Shown: positions 36,999 to 48,017, numbered from the stretch's first letter. The stretch: DNA of 64,000 bases from Thiomicrospira cyclica ALM1 (GCF_000214825.1 NC_015581.1:1-64000), one strand, 5' to 3'. Notes: a model not told the origin generated them from the letters alone. Numbers and translations are program-made.

Positions 36999-39900
36999 CT
37001 AGTTAAAATCTTCCGGATCGTAACCCAAGATGGGGGCGAGCCATTTTTCGGCTTCGGCAATGCTCCAGCCTTTACGGTGCGCATAATCTTCGGCTTGATC
37101 ACGACCTATGGAGCCGACACCAAAGTATTTACTTTTTGGATGGGCAAAATACCAACCCGATACCGCCGCGGTTGGCGTCATTGCGTAACTTGATGTGAGT
37201 TCTAACCCAATTTCGCTATCCGGTTGTAACAATTCCCAAAGTGTACCTTTTTCGGTGTGTTCTGGGTTGGCGGGATAGCCTGGTGCTGGGCGAATGCCTT
37301 GATATTTTTCTTTAATAAGTTCTTCATTGGTGAGTGCTTCATCTGCGGCATAACCCCAAAACTCTTTCCGTACCAATTCGTGCATATGCTCGGCTAAGGC
37401 TTCGGCCAAACGGTCTGCCAGTGCCTTAACCATAATCGAGTTGTAGTCATCATGCGCCGCTTCAAACCGAGCAATATGTTCATCAATGCCAATCCCCGCA
37501 GTCACTGCAAAGGCGCCAATATAATCCGGGATCACCAGGCCTGGTTGTTCCTTCACATCTTTAGGCGCAATATAGTCACTTAAACACTGGTTATACTGAC
37601 CGGGTTTTTTCTCGGCCTGTTGACGCAGGTTGTGCAAGCGGGTTAACAGCGTGGCACGCTTGTCATCGGTGTAAAGCTCAATATCATCGCCCACGGCATT
37701 GGCCGGATAAAAGCCAATAACGGCGCGGGCCGTGAGCCATTTTTCGTCGATGATTTGCTTTAGCATGGCTTGGGCATCGGCAAACACTTTTTTCGCTTCT
37801 TCGCCGACCACCTTGTCATCTAAAATACGCGGATAGAGGCCGTGCAAATCCCAGGACTGGAAAAACGGCGACCAGTCAATCCGTGGCATTAGGTCGGCTA
37901 AGTCAATGTTATCGAACACTTTTTTGCCCAAGAATTTGGGTTTTGGTGGTGTGTAGTCGCTCCAATCAATCGGGATAGCATTGTCACGGGCTTTATTCAG
38001 TGGCACCCGTTTCACTTGTTGCGCGCGCGCCTTGCGCTCTTCACGCAACTGCACATATTCTTCGCGAATTTTGATGGCAAAATCGACTTTGAGGTCGTTA
38101 GAAATCAAACTCTGCGCGACACCCACCGCGCGCGAGGCATCTTTGACATAGACCACCGGATGCTCATATTGCGGTTCGATTTTCACCGCGGTATGGGCTT
38201 TCGAGGTGGTTGCACCGCCAATTAACAGTGGAATGCTCATGCCGCGACGTTGCATTTCTTTCGCCACATGCACCATCTCTTCTAACGACGGCGTAATCAA
38301 CCCAGACAGGCCAATCACGTTCGCACCTTCACGCAGGGCGGTGTCGAGGATTTTTTCCGCCGGCACCATCACCCCAAGGTCAATCACCTCAAAGTTATTA
38401 CACTGCAACACCACGCCGACGATGTTTTTGCCGATGTCATGCACATCGCCTTTCACCGTCGCCATCACAATCTTGCCCTTGGCTTGACCAGAGGATTTTT
38501 CCGCTTCTAAAAACGGCTGTAAATAGGCCACCGCACGTTTCATCACCCGGGCGGATTTGACCACCTGCGGCAAAAACATTTTACCCGCGCCAAATAAATC
38601 GCCGACCACATTCATGCCGTCCATTAACGGCCCTTCAATCACTTGCAGCGGCGAGCCAAGCGTGGTGCGGGCTTCTTCGGTATCGTCTTCAATAAAGTCG
38701 GTAATCCCTTTCACCAGTGCGTGTTCGAGCCGTTTTTCAACGCTGGCTTCGCGCCATTTGATATCGGATTCTTTGCCTTGCACCGAGCCATCGCCACGGA
38801 ACTTTTCCGCCACTTCCAACAAACGGTCGGCGGCCTCAGGGTCTTTGTTCAAAATAACGTCTTCAACCGCTTGTTTCAGCTCAGGGTCGAGATCGTCATA
38901 AATCGCCATTTGACCAGCGTTAACAATCCCCATGTCCATGCCTTGCTGAATCGCGTAATACAAAAATACCGAGTGAATCGCTTCACGTACCGGATTATTG
39001 CCACGGAAGGAAAAGGATACGTTCGACACGCCGCCAGAAATCATGGCGTAAGGCAGATTTTGTTTTATCCAACCGGTGGCTTCAATAAAATCGACCGCGT
39101 AGTTGTTGTGCTCTTCAATACCAGTAGCGACCGCAAAAATGTTAGGGTCGAAAATAATGTCTTCTGGGGGGAAACCATTCGCCACTAACAAATCATACGA
39201 ACGCTGACAGATTTCTTTTTTGCGTGCAAAGGTATCGGCCTGACCGTCCTCATCAAAAGCCATCACAATGGTCGCCGCGCCATAACGTTGAATGAGTTTG
39301 GCTTGGGCGAGGAAGTTTTCTTCGCCCTCTTTTAGTGAAATCGAATTCACAATGCCCTTGCCTTGGATACATTTGAGCCCGGCTTCAATCGCTTCCCATT
39401 TCGACGAGTCAATCATCACCGGTACCCGCGCGGCATCCGGCTCACCCGCCATCATATTTAAAAAGCGCGACATACAGGCTTTGGCATCCAACATGCCTTC
39501 GTCCATGTTCACATCAATAATCTGTGCGCCGTCATTCACCTGCTTAACCGCGATTTCAACGGCTTGTTCGTAGTTATCTTCGATAATCAAGCGTTTAAAC
39601 AGTGCCGAACCGGTGACGTTGTTACGCTCACCAACATTGACAAACAAGGTGGTGTCATCAATCGTCATCGGCTCTAAGCCAGACAAACGACAGGCTTTTT
39701 TAATGGTTGGTATGATGCGTTGCGGATGGGCGAGCGCGGCTTTGGCCATCGCTTCAACATGATCCGGTGTGGTGCCACAGCAACCGCCGATAATGTTTAA
39801 CCAACCGGCTTGCGCCCAAGTTTGCACTTCAGCCGCCATTTGCTCAGGGGTTTCATCGTATTCGCCAAACTCATTCGGCAGGCCGGCATTCGGATGCACC

Positions 39901-40712
39901 GACACATAACATTCGGCAATGCGGCTGAGCTCTTCAACATAAGGGCGTAATTCTTTGGGGCCGAGCGCACAGTTCAGGCCAACGGATAAAGGCTTGGCGT
40001 GACGTATCGCATTATAAAAAGCTTCGGTGGTTTGACCGGATAAAGTACGACCGGAAGCGTCGGTGATGGTGCCAGAAATCATAATCGGCAACTCTTCACC
40101 CAGCGCATCTTCAACCTGTTTGACCGCAAATATCGCGGCTTTCGCGTTGAGGGTGTCGAAAATGGTTTCAATTAAAATGACATCCGCGCCGCCTTCTAAT
40201 AGGGCTTCAGTGGCCTGCACATAAGCGCCAACCAGCTCATCAAAACTGGTATTTCGAAAGCCAGGATCATTGACATCCGGTGAAATCGACGCGGTACGAT
40301 TGGTTGGGCCAAGCACGCCAGCTACAAAACGGGGTTTGCCGTCTTCCGCTGCGGCAATATCACAAGCTTCACGGGCTACTTTGGCAGCGCAAATATTAAT
40401 CGCGCGCACCTGGTCTTGCATATCGTAATCGGCTTGGGCGATGGTGGTGGCGTTAAACGAGTTGGTCTCGAGAATATCGACGCCTTGGCGCAAAAAGCCC
40501 AGGTGGATGTCGCGAATGACCTCTGGCTTAGTCATCACCAAAATATCGTTATTGCCTTTGATATCCATGTGATAGTCGGCAAATAGCTCGCCACGAAAAT
40601 CGTCTTCAGTGAGTTGCAGGCCCTGAATCATCGTACCCATTGCACCGTCGAGGACGACGACCCGTTCGGTAAGAAGTTGTTTTAATTGGGCAATGCGTTC
40701 TACACGGGTCAT
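36999..40712 (-). CDS. metH: Cobalamin-dependent methionine synthase
   Basis: MetH moves the methyl group of methyl-tetrahydrofolate to homocysteine through cobalamin. The 1237-residue protein has all four modules: homocysteine-binding barrel with the zinc Cys pair in [10 protein letters not shown] near 315-324, pterin-binding barrel (about 355-630), cobalamin domain with [11 protein letters not shown] near 765 (lower-ligand His), and the reactivation domain with [12 protein letters not shown] near 1150. Homocysteine can come from LuxS and methyltransferases in this cell. No cobalamin riboswitch is visible in the 85-base leader. One CAGGCCTG at 37536. Confidence 0.97.
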   Translation of the reverse strand: MTRVERIAQLKQLLTERVVVLDGAMGTMIQGLQLTEDDFRGELFADYHMDIKGNNDILVMTKPEVIRDIHLGFLRQGVDILETNSFNATTIAQADYDMQDQVRAINICAAKVAREACDIAAAEDGKPRFVAGVLGPTNRTASISPDVNDPGFRNTSFDELVGAYVQATEALLEGGADVILIETIFDTLNAKAAIFAVKQVEDALGEELPIMISGTITDASGRTLSGQTTEAFYNAIRHAKPLSVGLNCALGPKELRPYVEELSRIAECYVSVHPNAGLPNEFGEYDETPEQMAAEVQTWAQAGWLNIIGGCCGTTPDHVEAMAKAALAHPQRIIPTIKKACRLSGLEPMTIDDTTLFVNVGERNNVTGSALFKRLIIEDNYEQAVEIAVKQVNDGAQIIDVNMDEGMLDAKACMSRFLNMMAGEPDAARVPVMIDSSKWEAIEAGLKCIQGKGIVNSISLKEGEENFLAQAKLIQRYGAATIVMAFDEDGQADTFARKKEICQRSYDLLVANGFPPEDIIFDPNIFAVATGIEEHNNYAVDFIEATGWIKQNLPYAMISGGVSNVSFSFRGNNPVREAIHSVFLYYAIQQGMDMGIVNAGQMAIYDDLDPELKQAVEDVILNKDPEAADRLLEVAEKFRGDGSVQGKESDIKWREASVEKRLEHALVKGITDFIEDDTEEARTTLGSPLQVIEGPLMDGMNVVGDLFGAGKMFLPQVVKSARVMKRAVAYLQPFLEAEKSSGQAKGKIVMATVKGDVHDIGKNIVGVVLQCNNFEVIDLGVMVPAEKILDTALREGANVIGLSGLITPSLEEMVHVAKEMQRRGMSIPLLIGGATTSKAHTAVKIEPQYEHPVVYVKDASRAVGVAQSLISNDLKVDFAIKIREEYVQLREERKARAQQVKRVPLNKARDNAIPIDWSDYTPPKPKFLGKKVFDNIDLADLMPRIDWSPFFQSWDLHGLYPRILDDKVVGEEAKKVFADAQAMLKQIIDEKWLTARAVIGFYPANAVGDDIELYTDDKRATLLTRLHNLRQQAEKKPGQYNQCLSDYIAPKDVKEQPGLVIPDYIGAFAVTAGIGIDEHIARFEAAHDDYNSIMVKALADRLAEALAEHMHELVRKEFWGYAADEALTNEELIKEKYQGIRPAPGYPANPEHTEKGTLWELLQPDSEIGLELTSSYAMTPTAAVSGWYFAHPKSKYFGVGSIGRDQAEDYAHRKGWSIAEAEKWLAPILGYDPEDFN

Positions 40713-40790
40713 AAGCTATCCATCACTTGGTATCAATTGGTGTCAAAAAGGGATTCAAAGAAAAGTTTTGTATTTTAACGCAAAAGCGTG

Positions 40791-40824
40791 CAAAAAGGGT
40801 GAGAGTGGCGAGGTCTGCTCTCAC
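40791..40824 (-). terminator. Terminator of the broken autotransporter locus
   Basis: GTGAGAG (40799-40805) and CTCTCAC (40818-40824) form the stem; on the minus strand CC and five T follow. It lies between the pseudogene stop and the metH start. Confidence 0.7.
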
Positions 40825-40828
40825 AGGA

Positions 40829-42463
40829 TTAGAAATTCTGTCGATAGCGAACTAACCAGGCCTGGTCAAAGCGGTCCTGCAGCCAGCTGATTTGCCAGTT
40901 GGGATGCTGTAATTGTAGGCTGACGCCTTGGTTTTGAAACCCGCTGCTTAGGCGCTGTTGGCCAAAGCGCAAGCGTCCATCGCCAATGGATTCGGCAATA
41001 TTGGCGGTGAAGTCGAGCTGGCGTTGTTGTTGAAACAAGTCCAGCTGCGCCTGAAACCCGAGCCAGCGTGTCGGATTATGCAGGCTTGCCCATTGGGTGC
41101 TATGGGTTTCGGTAACATGGGTGAGCAGTTGTGTGCCATCTTCTTGGCCTTGTTGCCAGTTATAGCCTAGGCTAAGCCAGTTTTGGGTAACAGCAGGTTG
41201 CCAAATGGCAAAAGCACCGTATTGCGAGCGCTCTTGTAATCCTACCCAATTTAATAAACTATCTCCATGGGTTTGATAACCACCGACTTGCCACTGACCT
41301 TGTTGACGCGCCACTAAGCAGGCCTGCTGATGGGTTTGGTTAGATTGCGCCACGCTGGCCTGCCAGCCATTATTGCCTTCGTACAGCCCTAATAAGCAGA
41401 TTGAGTTGTTGCGATTGGGCAAATTGATTAAAGCCCAGTTGGTTGTGTTGAGATTGTAAGTGATTGAGCTGATGTGCCCGCAAAGGTCTTCTTGTCAATT
41501 TGGCTGACACCTGGGCCGACGATAAAACGGTTTTGAATGTTCGAGTCTGCGCCTGGAAAGCTTGATGATTGCAAAGTTAAATTGTCAGTTGTTGAGCCGA
41601 CAATAATAAGTTGTTGGCCAAGACGATGGGCACTAGCGTCCACAAAGCTGGGCTCGTTAATTATTTTTTTCTGATAAGTTTTCATTGGAATCATTTCCTG
41701 CTGCATGCACAATAGCGATATTTTGCTCAATAGCAGTGTTACTGATTCGTCTGATTTCACGCTCGGCCAGCGAGAGTCGATTATTTCGCACTTCATCTTT
41801 GGCTATCGTTAGTCCACCATAGGTAAAAGACAAGTTGATAAGGGCCATGTTTAGTGCTGTAGTGTTTAAATCGGTAGCCCATTCAATTCCCTTGAACAAG
41901 GAGGCGCGGTTAGCAGAACCCGCTGTGTCGGTAATAACCCCATGAGCAATATTGGCATTAATTGCAATGCCTAATTGACCGGCGGCCAGTTGAGCAACAT
42001 TATGACCATGTGTTCCGAGACGCAGCGAGTCACCATTTGTTTTAATGATACGACCTTGTTGAATAGCGTGTCTCAGGTTTGCTTGAGCAACTAGGTGATA
42101 ACTGATTGTTTCATTGTCATCTGGCGAGATACCTGTATCTAGCACCGCAATGGTTTGACCTCGACCGTCCCAATCATTTTTATACCACTGGTTCATGTCG
42201 AGCCGAAGTTGTTGAGAGGAAAAGAAATCGCCTGAAGTTGGCACAGGGTTGATGGGTGCGGAAAAAAATGTTTTAGTTCCGTTATCGCTACTGCTGTCAA
42301 TAACGCCTAGTTCTTCTGCTGACGGTATAATGCGTGCTAATAAATCATCCTCAGCATCCGGGCGTACATTATTGCCGCCGCCCCCGCCCCCACCGCAGGC
42401 GGTTATTAAGGCTAGAGTGCTGGTGCTAGCCAATAATAAAAGACGTTTGAGTAAATTGGGCAT
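40829..42463 (-). pseudogene. Frameshifted subtilisin-like (S8) autotransporter protease
   Basis: Three open segments on the minus strand make one damaged gene. The first (42463-41657) encodes a lipoprotein-like signal ending TACGGGGGGG and an S8 protease domain with the catalytic Asp in AVLDTGIS and His in THGHNVAQ. It ends at a stop just after seven consecutive A. Skipping one base there continues into the second segment with FAGTSAQS, which holds the catalytic Ser motif. A second shift is needed to reach the third segment (41422-40829), a beta-rich sequence ending VRYRQNF, typical of an outer-membrane barrel. The region between Ser and barrel is far too short, so an internal deletion is likely as well. 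Confidence 0.75.
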
Positions 42464-42600
42464 GATGGAAAGTCCGAAGCTGGTTTTATCTTCGATTAGA
42501 AGCAACATTATATGATGAGTGTTTGGTTTGCGATTGTGTAACAAATAATGCAAATAATTAATTAATAGTTTAGATTTATCAATAGGTTATAAATATTTAA

Positions 42601-42630
42601 TTGGCTGGGTGTATAGCTTCTGTGTAGTAT
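42601..42630 (+). promoter_or_regulatory. Putative promoter of a small RNA
   Basis: TTGGCT (42601-42606) and TAGTAT (42625-42630) are 18 bases apart. The predicted start is near 42637, about 90 bases before a strong terminator, with no gene between them. Confidence 0.4.
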
Positions 42631-42636
42631 TTTATT

Positions 42637-42730
42637 GTGACAAGTTAAGCGATGTCGCAACGTAGGTTGAGGTTAGGCCCCATCGTTGGGCCGCTACCCC
42701 GAATTGTAGGTTCAATTCGGGGTTTTTTTT
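42637..42730 (+). ncRNA. Candidate intergenic small RNA
   Basis: A region of about 94 bases has a plausible promoter upstream, a stable hairpin GGCCC/GGGCC (42676-42692) and a perfect intrinsic terminator: CCCCGAATTG (42697-42706) with CAATTCGGGG (42713-42722), then eight T. No plus-strand protein gene ends here; the neighbours on both sides are on the minus strand. A terminator pointing this way needs a transcript to end. Its last bases overlap the ubiC stop codon on the opposite strand. I do not recognise an RNA family. Confidence 0.45.
42697..42730 (+). terminator. Strong plus-strand intrinsic terminator overlapping the ubiC 3' end
   Basis: A perfect 10-bp stem with loop TAGGTT is followed by eight T. 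The ubiC stop codon on the minus strand (42712-42714) lies inside the loop and stem. Confidence 0.85.
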
Positions 42731-43299
42731 GCCCAAAAATCGGCTAAAAAGATTTCGCTAAGTAACAGCGGTGCTTGGTGTTTTTGGTATAGGCAGTGGC
42801 GGGCGAGCATTGGCTGATGAGCTATTTTGTGCGCTATGACCGGGGATGGCCAGTGCCAGCGGCTAAATAAGAAAGCGTCGCGTTCTATGGATGGGTCTTG
42901 AAACAGTCGTTGCCCAAGCGGTTGCTGACCTTGTTGGCGCAAAAAAGCCCAGGGTTGTCTGGCGCCAACAGCTGGGCTCACACTGCGTGCAAAAATCCAA
43001 GCCTGCCCTTGGCACTCGAGTATCACTTCTCGAATCCAAACGCGCGACCCTGATGGTAATCTCGATGCTGAATCTGATGTCGAGCCAGCGAACGTCCTAG
43101 CGAGGGCGGCCTGTTCAAAAGGATAGGGATGACCCCAGCCTTCGTATAAAGGCACGACTTGTAGCGTTGGGCAGCGGGCTTGCAATTTTTCGGTAAGAGA
43201 GGCACGATCGAATAGCCAGGCCTGCTGCGGCAGGTTTTGGGTCAAACGCGAGATGTCAACGGCCTCGTACAGCCGTTGGGCAAGGCGAGCATTAGGCAT
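42712..43299 (-). CDS. ubiC: Chorismate--pyruvate lyase
   Basis: UbiC cleaves chorismate to 4-hydroxybenzoate and pyruvate, the entry step of ubiquinone synthesis. The 195-residue product has VWIREVILECQGQAWIFARSV near 95-115 and RQQGQQPLGQRLF near 130-142, which match the family core with its conserved Arg and Glu residues. The ATG at 43299 overlaps the last codons of recG, so the genes are translationally coupled; a TTG eight codons upstream is inside recG and unsupported. ubiA is not in the window. One CAGGCCTG at 43217. Confidence 0.85.
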   Translation of the reverse strand: MPNARLAQRLYEAVDISRLTQNLPQQAWLFDRASLTEKLQARCPTLQVVPLYEGWGHPYPFEQAALARTFAGSTSDSASRLPSGSRVWIREVILECQGQAWIFARSVSPAVGARQPWAFLRQQGQQPLGQRLFQDPSIERDAFLFSRWHWPSPVIAHKIAHQPMLARHCLYQKHQAPLLLSEIFLADFWAKKTPN

Positions 43300-45394
43300 G
43301 ATGATAGTCCAATCGATGAGCAAGCCAGCGTGCCTCGAGCCCGGCTAGATCACCACTTTGTTGTAGGCTGGTTAGCCAGTCGTGGGCGGCGGGTTGCAAT
43401 TCGGTTAACCAGACTTGGTCACGACTAATATCGGCAATCCGAAAACTCAATCCGCCGGTTTGGCGGGTACCAAGCACCTCACCGGGACCACGAATTTTTA
43501 AGTCTTCTTCGGCAATGACAAAGCCGTCTTGGCTTTCTCGCATTATTTTTAGCCTTGCTTTAGCAGTTTCGGATAAGGGCGCTTGGTAAAGCAGAACACA
43601 GTGGCTTTTTTTACTGCCTCGTCCAACACGCCCTCGTAGCTGATGCAATTGTGCTAATCCTAGTCGTTCCGCGTTCTCAATAATCATTAAGCTAGCATTC
43701 GGCACGTTCACCCCAACTTCAATCACGGTTGTGGCTACTAATACTTGTAGTTTTTGGGCCTTAAAATCAGCCATCAGTTGTTCTTTTTCGGCGGGTTTGA
43801 GTTTGCCGTGGATTAAACCGACCTTTAAATCGGACCATTGTTGTTGAAATTCAGCGAGGGTACTGGCCGCCGCTTGGGCGTTAAGTTGTTCGGATTCTTC
43901 AATTAGCGGGCAAACCCAGTAGGCTTGTACGCCATTTTGGCAGGCCTGGTAGAGATGGTCCATCACCTCATAGCGTTTGGCATTGCTTAACACCGCGGTG
44001 TCAATCGCTTGTCGTCCGGGTGGCAGTTCATCAATGACCGATAAATCTAAATCACCATAAGCGGCCATCGCGAGGGTACGTGGAATCGGCGTGGCGGTCA
44101 TGGTGAGTTGATGGGGTTGCCAGGTTTGCGCTGTGTTTGCGGCGTTCACTTTTTGGGTCAGCGCCAGGCGTTGATGCACCCCAAATCGATGTTGCTCATC
44201 AATAATCACTAAGCCGAGTTGTTTGAAGGTCACACTGTCTTGGAAGAGCGCATGAGTGCCGACAATCACTTGTGATTCACCTGATGCAATCGCCGCCAGA
44301 ATTTGTTGGCGTTCGCTGGGCTTGTGTCGACCACTCAGGCTAGTAAGTTGTAATCCGAGCGGACTTAACCAGTCCTGCATCGCTTGACGGTGTTGTTCGG
44401 CGAGGATTTCGGTAGGAGCCATAATCGCGACTTGATAGCCTTGTTCGGCACAGATCTGCGCCGCCATGGCCGCAATCACGGTTTTACCTGAGCCAACATC
44501 ACCTTGTACTAAGCGCTGCATCGGTTTGGGTTGGGCTAAATCTTGGCTAATTTCTTGCCAAACTCGCTGTTGTGCCTGGGTTAGCTGAAAAGGCAGGCTA
44601 TAAATTAACTGGGTTAAGCCCCGGCTCTGTGCCGCATTAAAAGCGGGTGCCGGTGTGGCTTGTTGGCTTTGACGCAAGCGCTGCAGACTCAGTTGATGGG
44701 TAAACAGCTCTTCAACAATCAGGCGCTGTTGCGCCGGTGTTTCAAAACGGCTTAGGGCACCGATGTCACTGCCGGCAGGTGGCTGATGCAAGGTGCGCAG
44801 TGCCTGATTAATCCCCGGCAGTTGCCATTGTTCACGCAAGGCTAGGGGTAGGTGTTCGTCTAGTGGATACTGTTCGAGTTGCACGCAGGCCTGGTTAATG
44901 AGTTTTTGTAACGTCTTTTGCCCCAGTCCTTCTGTGGTGGGATAAATCGGCGTCAGAAACGGGGATAAGGCCGGTGCTGCGGCACTAAATACCTCGCAAT
45001 CCGGGTGCATCATTTCCCAGCCCTGCATACCCAGGCGACATTCGCCAAAGGCGCGTAGGCGTTTGCCGCGTTGATAGAAGCGTGCTTGGTTGGCGTTGAC
45101 ATGAAAAAAACGCAGGCTAATGGGGGTTTGGTCGTGGCTTAAACAATCCACCCAAAGACCGGGAGCGCGTCCGCCAACAAAGCGGCTTTGCAGAATATCA
45201 GCCTCAATCAAGGCTTCGGTGCCAGGCAAGCACTGGCTTAGTTCGGTCAGTTGGGTTTTGTCTTGATAGCGCAGCGGTAAATGCAACAACAGGTCAAGCA
45301 GGCTATGCAAATGCAGTTTGGCCAGTTTCTCGGCCAGCTTGGGTCCCACCCCTTTTAAACCACTAACTTTGAGTTCACTGAGTGGGGCGGACAT
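43292..45394 (-). CDS. recG: ATP-dependent DNA helicase RecG
   Basis: RecG regresses stalled forks and processes branched recombination intermediates. The 700-residue protein has the N-terminal wedge/OB domain, with GVGPKLAEKL near 16-25, then motif I GDVGSGKTV near 295-303, motif II DEQHRFG near 398-404, TATPIPRTLA near 430, and the C-terminal QLRGRVGRG near 595. Length matches E. coli (693). The position after spoT (here with ridA between) is the common gammaproteobacterial arrangement. Two CAGGCCTG sites at 43941 and 44886. Confidence 0.96.
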   Translation of the reverse strand: MSAPLSELKVSGLKGVGPKLAEKLAKLHLHSLLDLLLHLPLRYQDKTQLTELSQCLPGTEALIEADILQSRFVGGRAPGLWVDCLSHDQTPISLRFFHVNANQARFYQRGKRLRAFGECRLGMQGWEMMHPDCEVFSAAAPALSPFLTPIYPTTEGLGQKTLQKLINQACVQLEQYPLDEHLPLALREQWQLPGINQALRTLHQPPAGSDIGALSRFETPAQQRLIVEELFTHQLSLQRLRQSQQATPAPAFNAAQSRGLTQLIYSLPFQLTQAQQRVWQEISQDLAQPKPMQRLVQGDVGSGKTVIAAMAAQICAEQGYQVAIMAPTEILAEQHRQAMQDWLSPLGLQLTSLSGRHKPSERQQILAAIASGESQVIVGTHALFQDSVTFKQLGLVIIDEQHRFGVHQRLALTQKVNAANTAQTWQPHQLTMTATPIPRTLAMAAYGDLDLSVIDELPPGRQAIDTAVLSNAKRYEVMDHLYQACQNGVQAYWVCPLIEESEQLNAQAAASTLAEFQQQWSDLKVGLIHGKLKPAEKEQLMADFKAQKLQVLVATTVIEVGVNVPNASLMIIENAERLGLAQLHQLRGRVGRGSKKSHCVLLYQAPLSETAKARLKIMRESQDGFVIAEEDLKIRGPGEVLGTRQTGGLSFRIADISRDQVWLTELQPAAHDWLTSLQQSGDLAGLEARWLAHRLDYHHA

Positions 45395-45408
45395 GATTTC
45401 CCTTTGAC

Positions 45409-45795
45409 TTAGTAGTGCGACAGAACCATCACGCCGTCCATTTCAACATCCGTGTCTTTCGGTAGTTGTTTGACGGCAACAGCGGCGCGCGCGGGGTAAG
45501 GTTGTTGGAAGTACTGCGCCATAATGTCATTAACGGTCGCAAAATGGCTCATATCGGTTAGGAAGATATTGAGTTTGGCAATATCTTGTAAATTGCCGCC
45601 GGCCGCTTCACAAACCGCACTGAGGTTTTTAAACACTTGGTGAATGCGATTACTGATATCGCCTTCAGCGAGGGTCATGGTGTCTGGAATCAAGCCAATT
45701 TGACCCGATAAATAAACGGTATCAGCAACACGAATCGCTTGTGAATAGGTGCCAATCGCGGCTGGGGCTTTATCGGTATGAATGGTTTGGCGCAT
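45409..45795 (-). CDS. ridA: RidA family reactive-intermediate deaminase
   Basis: RidA hydrolyses reactive enamine/imine intermediates released by PLP enzymes such as threonine dehydratase. The 128-residue product has GTYSQAIRV near 17-25, YLSGQIG near 33-39, [13 protein letters not shown] near 55-67 and PARAAVAV near 101-108, including the conserved Arg that binds the substrate carboxylate. It lies between spoT and recG on the minus strand. Confidence 0.95.
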   Translation of the reverse strand: MRQTIHTDKAPAAIGTYSQAIRVADTVYLSGQIGLIPDTMTLAEGDISNRIHQVFKNLSAVCEAAGGNLQDIAKLNIFLTDMSHFATVNDIMAQYFQQPYPARAAVAVKQLPKDTDVEMDGVMVLSHY

Positions 45796-45827
45796 GGTCT
45801 TTCCCTTTATAATAAGCAGTCAATAAT

Positions 45828-48005
45828 TTAGTGAGAATCGACCCTAAAGGCCTTTTCGATCAGCGGAATCCGGCGTAAGTGGCGCAACAAGTCATCAAGA
45901 TGTTCGCGGTTACGCACGCTCAATACAAAGTGCATCACACTGTAAGTTTCGTCCTTATCCTCGGAGCGTACACGCTGAATATCGGTTTTAGTATTGGCAA
46001 TTTCAGAGGCGACCATTGCCAATGTGCCGCGTTGGTTCTTCGCTTCAATTTGCACGTCGACCGAAAAGAGTTGCTCGGATGCGGGTGACCATTCCACATC
46101 AAGCCATTTGTCTGGCTGATTTTGATAGTGGCGCACATTTTTACAGTCTTGACGATGAATCACTAAGCCTTTACCGGATGACATAAAACCAATAATGTCA
46201 TCACCCGGAATCGGGTGGCAACATTGCGCGTAGTTTACGACCAGACCTTCGGTGCCGGAAATTGCTAAGGGTTGTTGCGCGCCGGCTGATGCATGAATTG
46301 CCTGCTTGGTTTCATTGTCCGGCTTGAGGTCAGCGTCTGTTTTGACCGGCAAGCTGTCGGCAATTTGTTTTGCCACCAGGCCAGCCATGCGACGACCTAG
46401 CCCAATGTCATTAAGCAGTTGTGACCAATTTTCGAGGTGCAGTTGCACTTTTAAAGTAATCAAATGTTGTTCGGTTAACTGATTGTAGCTCAGGCCGTGG
46501 GTGAGCAATGCTTTAGTAAGCAGTTTTTGACCTAATTCTTCAGCTGATTGATCATGCTGATTCTTAAGGAATGAGCGGATTTGCGCGCGAGCTTTGGCCG
46601 TAGTCACAAAGTTGAGCCAATTCGGGTTGGGCTGGGTTTCTTTCGATTTGATGATTTCAACCGTTTGGCCACTTTCTAGCGGCGTCCGTAATGGCACCAA
46701 CTGGCGATCAATACGACAGCCGACACAGGCATGGCCCAGATTGGTGTGCACGGCATAGGCGAAATCCACAGCAGTTGCGTTGCGTGGCAAGGTGACGATA
46801 TCGCCTTGAGGGGTAAACACATAGGTTACGTCTGGGAAAAGGTCGATTTTTACGTTTTCCAAGAAATCCAAAGAGTTTCCCGCACTTTGTTGTATTTCAA
46901 GCAGGTTACGCACCCATTCTTGTGCGCGTTCGTCAATGGCATGGGTTTGGTTGGCACCGTCACCGCTGAGTTTATAGTGCCAATGTGCGGCAATGCCATG
47001 TTCGGAGACTTCATGCATGGCTTCGGTCCGAATTTGCACTTCAATGTGCACACCATAAGGGCCGAACAACAGCGTGTGGAGTGATTGGTAGCCATTACCT
47101 TTGGGGATCGCGATATAGTCTTTAAATTTGCCTGGTAAGGGCTTGTACAATGAATGAACTAACCCGAGGGCGCGATAACATTCATCAACACTTTTGACGA
47201 TAATGCGGAAGGCAAAAATATCCAGCACTTCAACAAAAGTCAGGCGTTTTTGGCGCATTTTCTTATAAAGACTAAATAGATGTTTTTCGCGTCCAATAAC
47301 TTCAGCCTCATAGCCCTCTTGATTTAGGCGAGCAGTCAGTGCATCACTGATTTGTTCAACGACTTCTTTACGATTGCCGCGGGCCTTTTTAATCGCCTTT
47401 TCCAGTGCGGCATAGCGTTTGGGATACATGGCTTTAAAGCCAAGATCTTCAAGTTCAATACGAAAGGAGTTAATGCCTAAACGTGCGGCGATGGGCGCGT
47501 AAATATCGAGCGTTTCTCGAGCGATGCGGCGTTGTTTATCTGGACGCATCACCCCTAGTGTTCGCATGTTATGCAAACGGTCAGCAAGTTTGATTAAGAT
47601 CACCCGAATATCGCGTGACATGGCTAGCATCATTTTGCGAAAGCTTTCGGCTTGGGCTTCTTGCGGGTTGTCGAAGGCGATTTTGCCCAGCTTGGTTACG
47701 CCATCAATAATATCGGCGACTTTTTCACCAAAGCGATCAATGATGTCTTGTTTGGTATAGGGTGTGTCTTCGATCACGTCGTGCAGAATTGCTGCAATCA
47801 AACTTTCGTGGTCGAGTTGGATTTCAGCGAGGATTTCAGCCACCGCAACAGGATGCCAAATATAGGCACCGCCAGCTTTACGGGTTTGCCCAGCATGCGC
47901 CAAATCACCAAACTCAAACGCAGCAATAATTTGCTTAACTTGTGCCGGTTTGAGGTAGGCTTCCGCTTTACTAATCAGCCCATCGAGCGAGCGAGGTGTG
48001 GCCAT
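45828..48005 (-). CDS. spoT: Bifunctional (p)ppGpp synthetase/hydrolase
   Basis: The RelA/SpoT protein makes and degrades (p)ppGpp. Of 725 residues, the HD hydrolase domain has HPVAVAEIL near 51 and HDVIEDTPYT near 74-83, intact in the metal-binding HD pair, so hydrolysis is expected. The synthetase domain follows (about 200-360) with FRIIVKSVDECYRALG and GNGYQSLHTLLFGP. TGS (about 400-460) and C-terminal ACT domains complete it. It lies 12 bases after rpoZ. Whether a separate relA exists elsewhere is not seen. Confidence 0.95.
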   Translation of the reverse strand: MATPRSLDGLISKAEAYLKPAQVKQIIAAFEFGDLAHAGQTRKAGGAYIWHPVAVAEILAEIQLDHESLIAAILHDVIEDTPYTKQDIIDRFGEKVADIIDGVTKLGKIAFDNPQEAQAESFRKMMLAMSRDIRVILIKLADRLHNMRTLGVMRPDKQRRIARETLDIYAPIAARLGINSFRIELEDLGFKAMYPKRYAALEKAIKKARGNRKEVVEQISDALTARLNQEGYEAEVIGREKHLFSLYKKMRQKRLTFVEVLDIFAFRIIVKSVDECYRALGLVHSLYKPLPGKFKDYIAIPKGNGYQSLHTLLFGPYGVHIEVQIRTEAMHEVSEHGIAAHWHYKLSGDGANQTHAIDERAQEWVRNLLEIQQSAGNSLDFLENVKIDLFPDVTYVFTPQGDIVTLPRNATAVDFAYAVHTNLGHACVGCRIDRQLVPLRTPLESGQTVEIIKSKETQPNPNWLNFVTTAKARAQIRSFLKNQHDQSAEELGQKLLTKALLTHGLSYNQLTEQHLITLKVQLHLENWSQLLNDIGLGRRMAGLVAKQIADSLPVKTDADLKPDNETKQAIHASAGAQQPLAISGTEGLVVNYAQCCHPIPGDDIIGFMSSGKGLVIHRQDCKNVRHYQNQPDKWLDVEWSPASEQLFSVDVQIEAKNQRGTLAMVASEIANTKTDIQRVRSEDKDETYSVMHFVLSVRNREHLDDLLRHLRRIPLIEKAFRVDSH

Positions 48006-48017
48006 AAAACCCTACGA

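Noticed and set aside
38016-39573. Several open frames opposite metH
   Set aside because: They lie antisense to a well-conserved gene and have low-quality composition.
40713-40828. A cobalamin riboswitch upstream of metH
   Set aside because: The leader is too short and no B12-box pattern is visible.
42652-42750. A short plus-strand frame inside the candidate small RNA
   Set aside because: It has no ribosome binding site and reads through a strong terminator.
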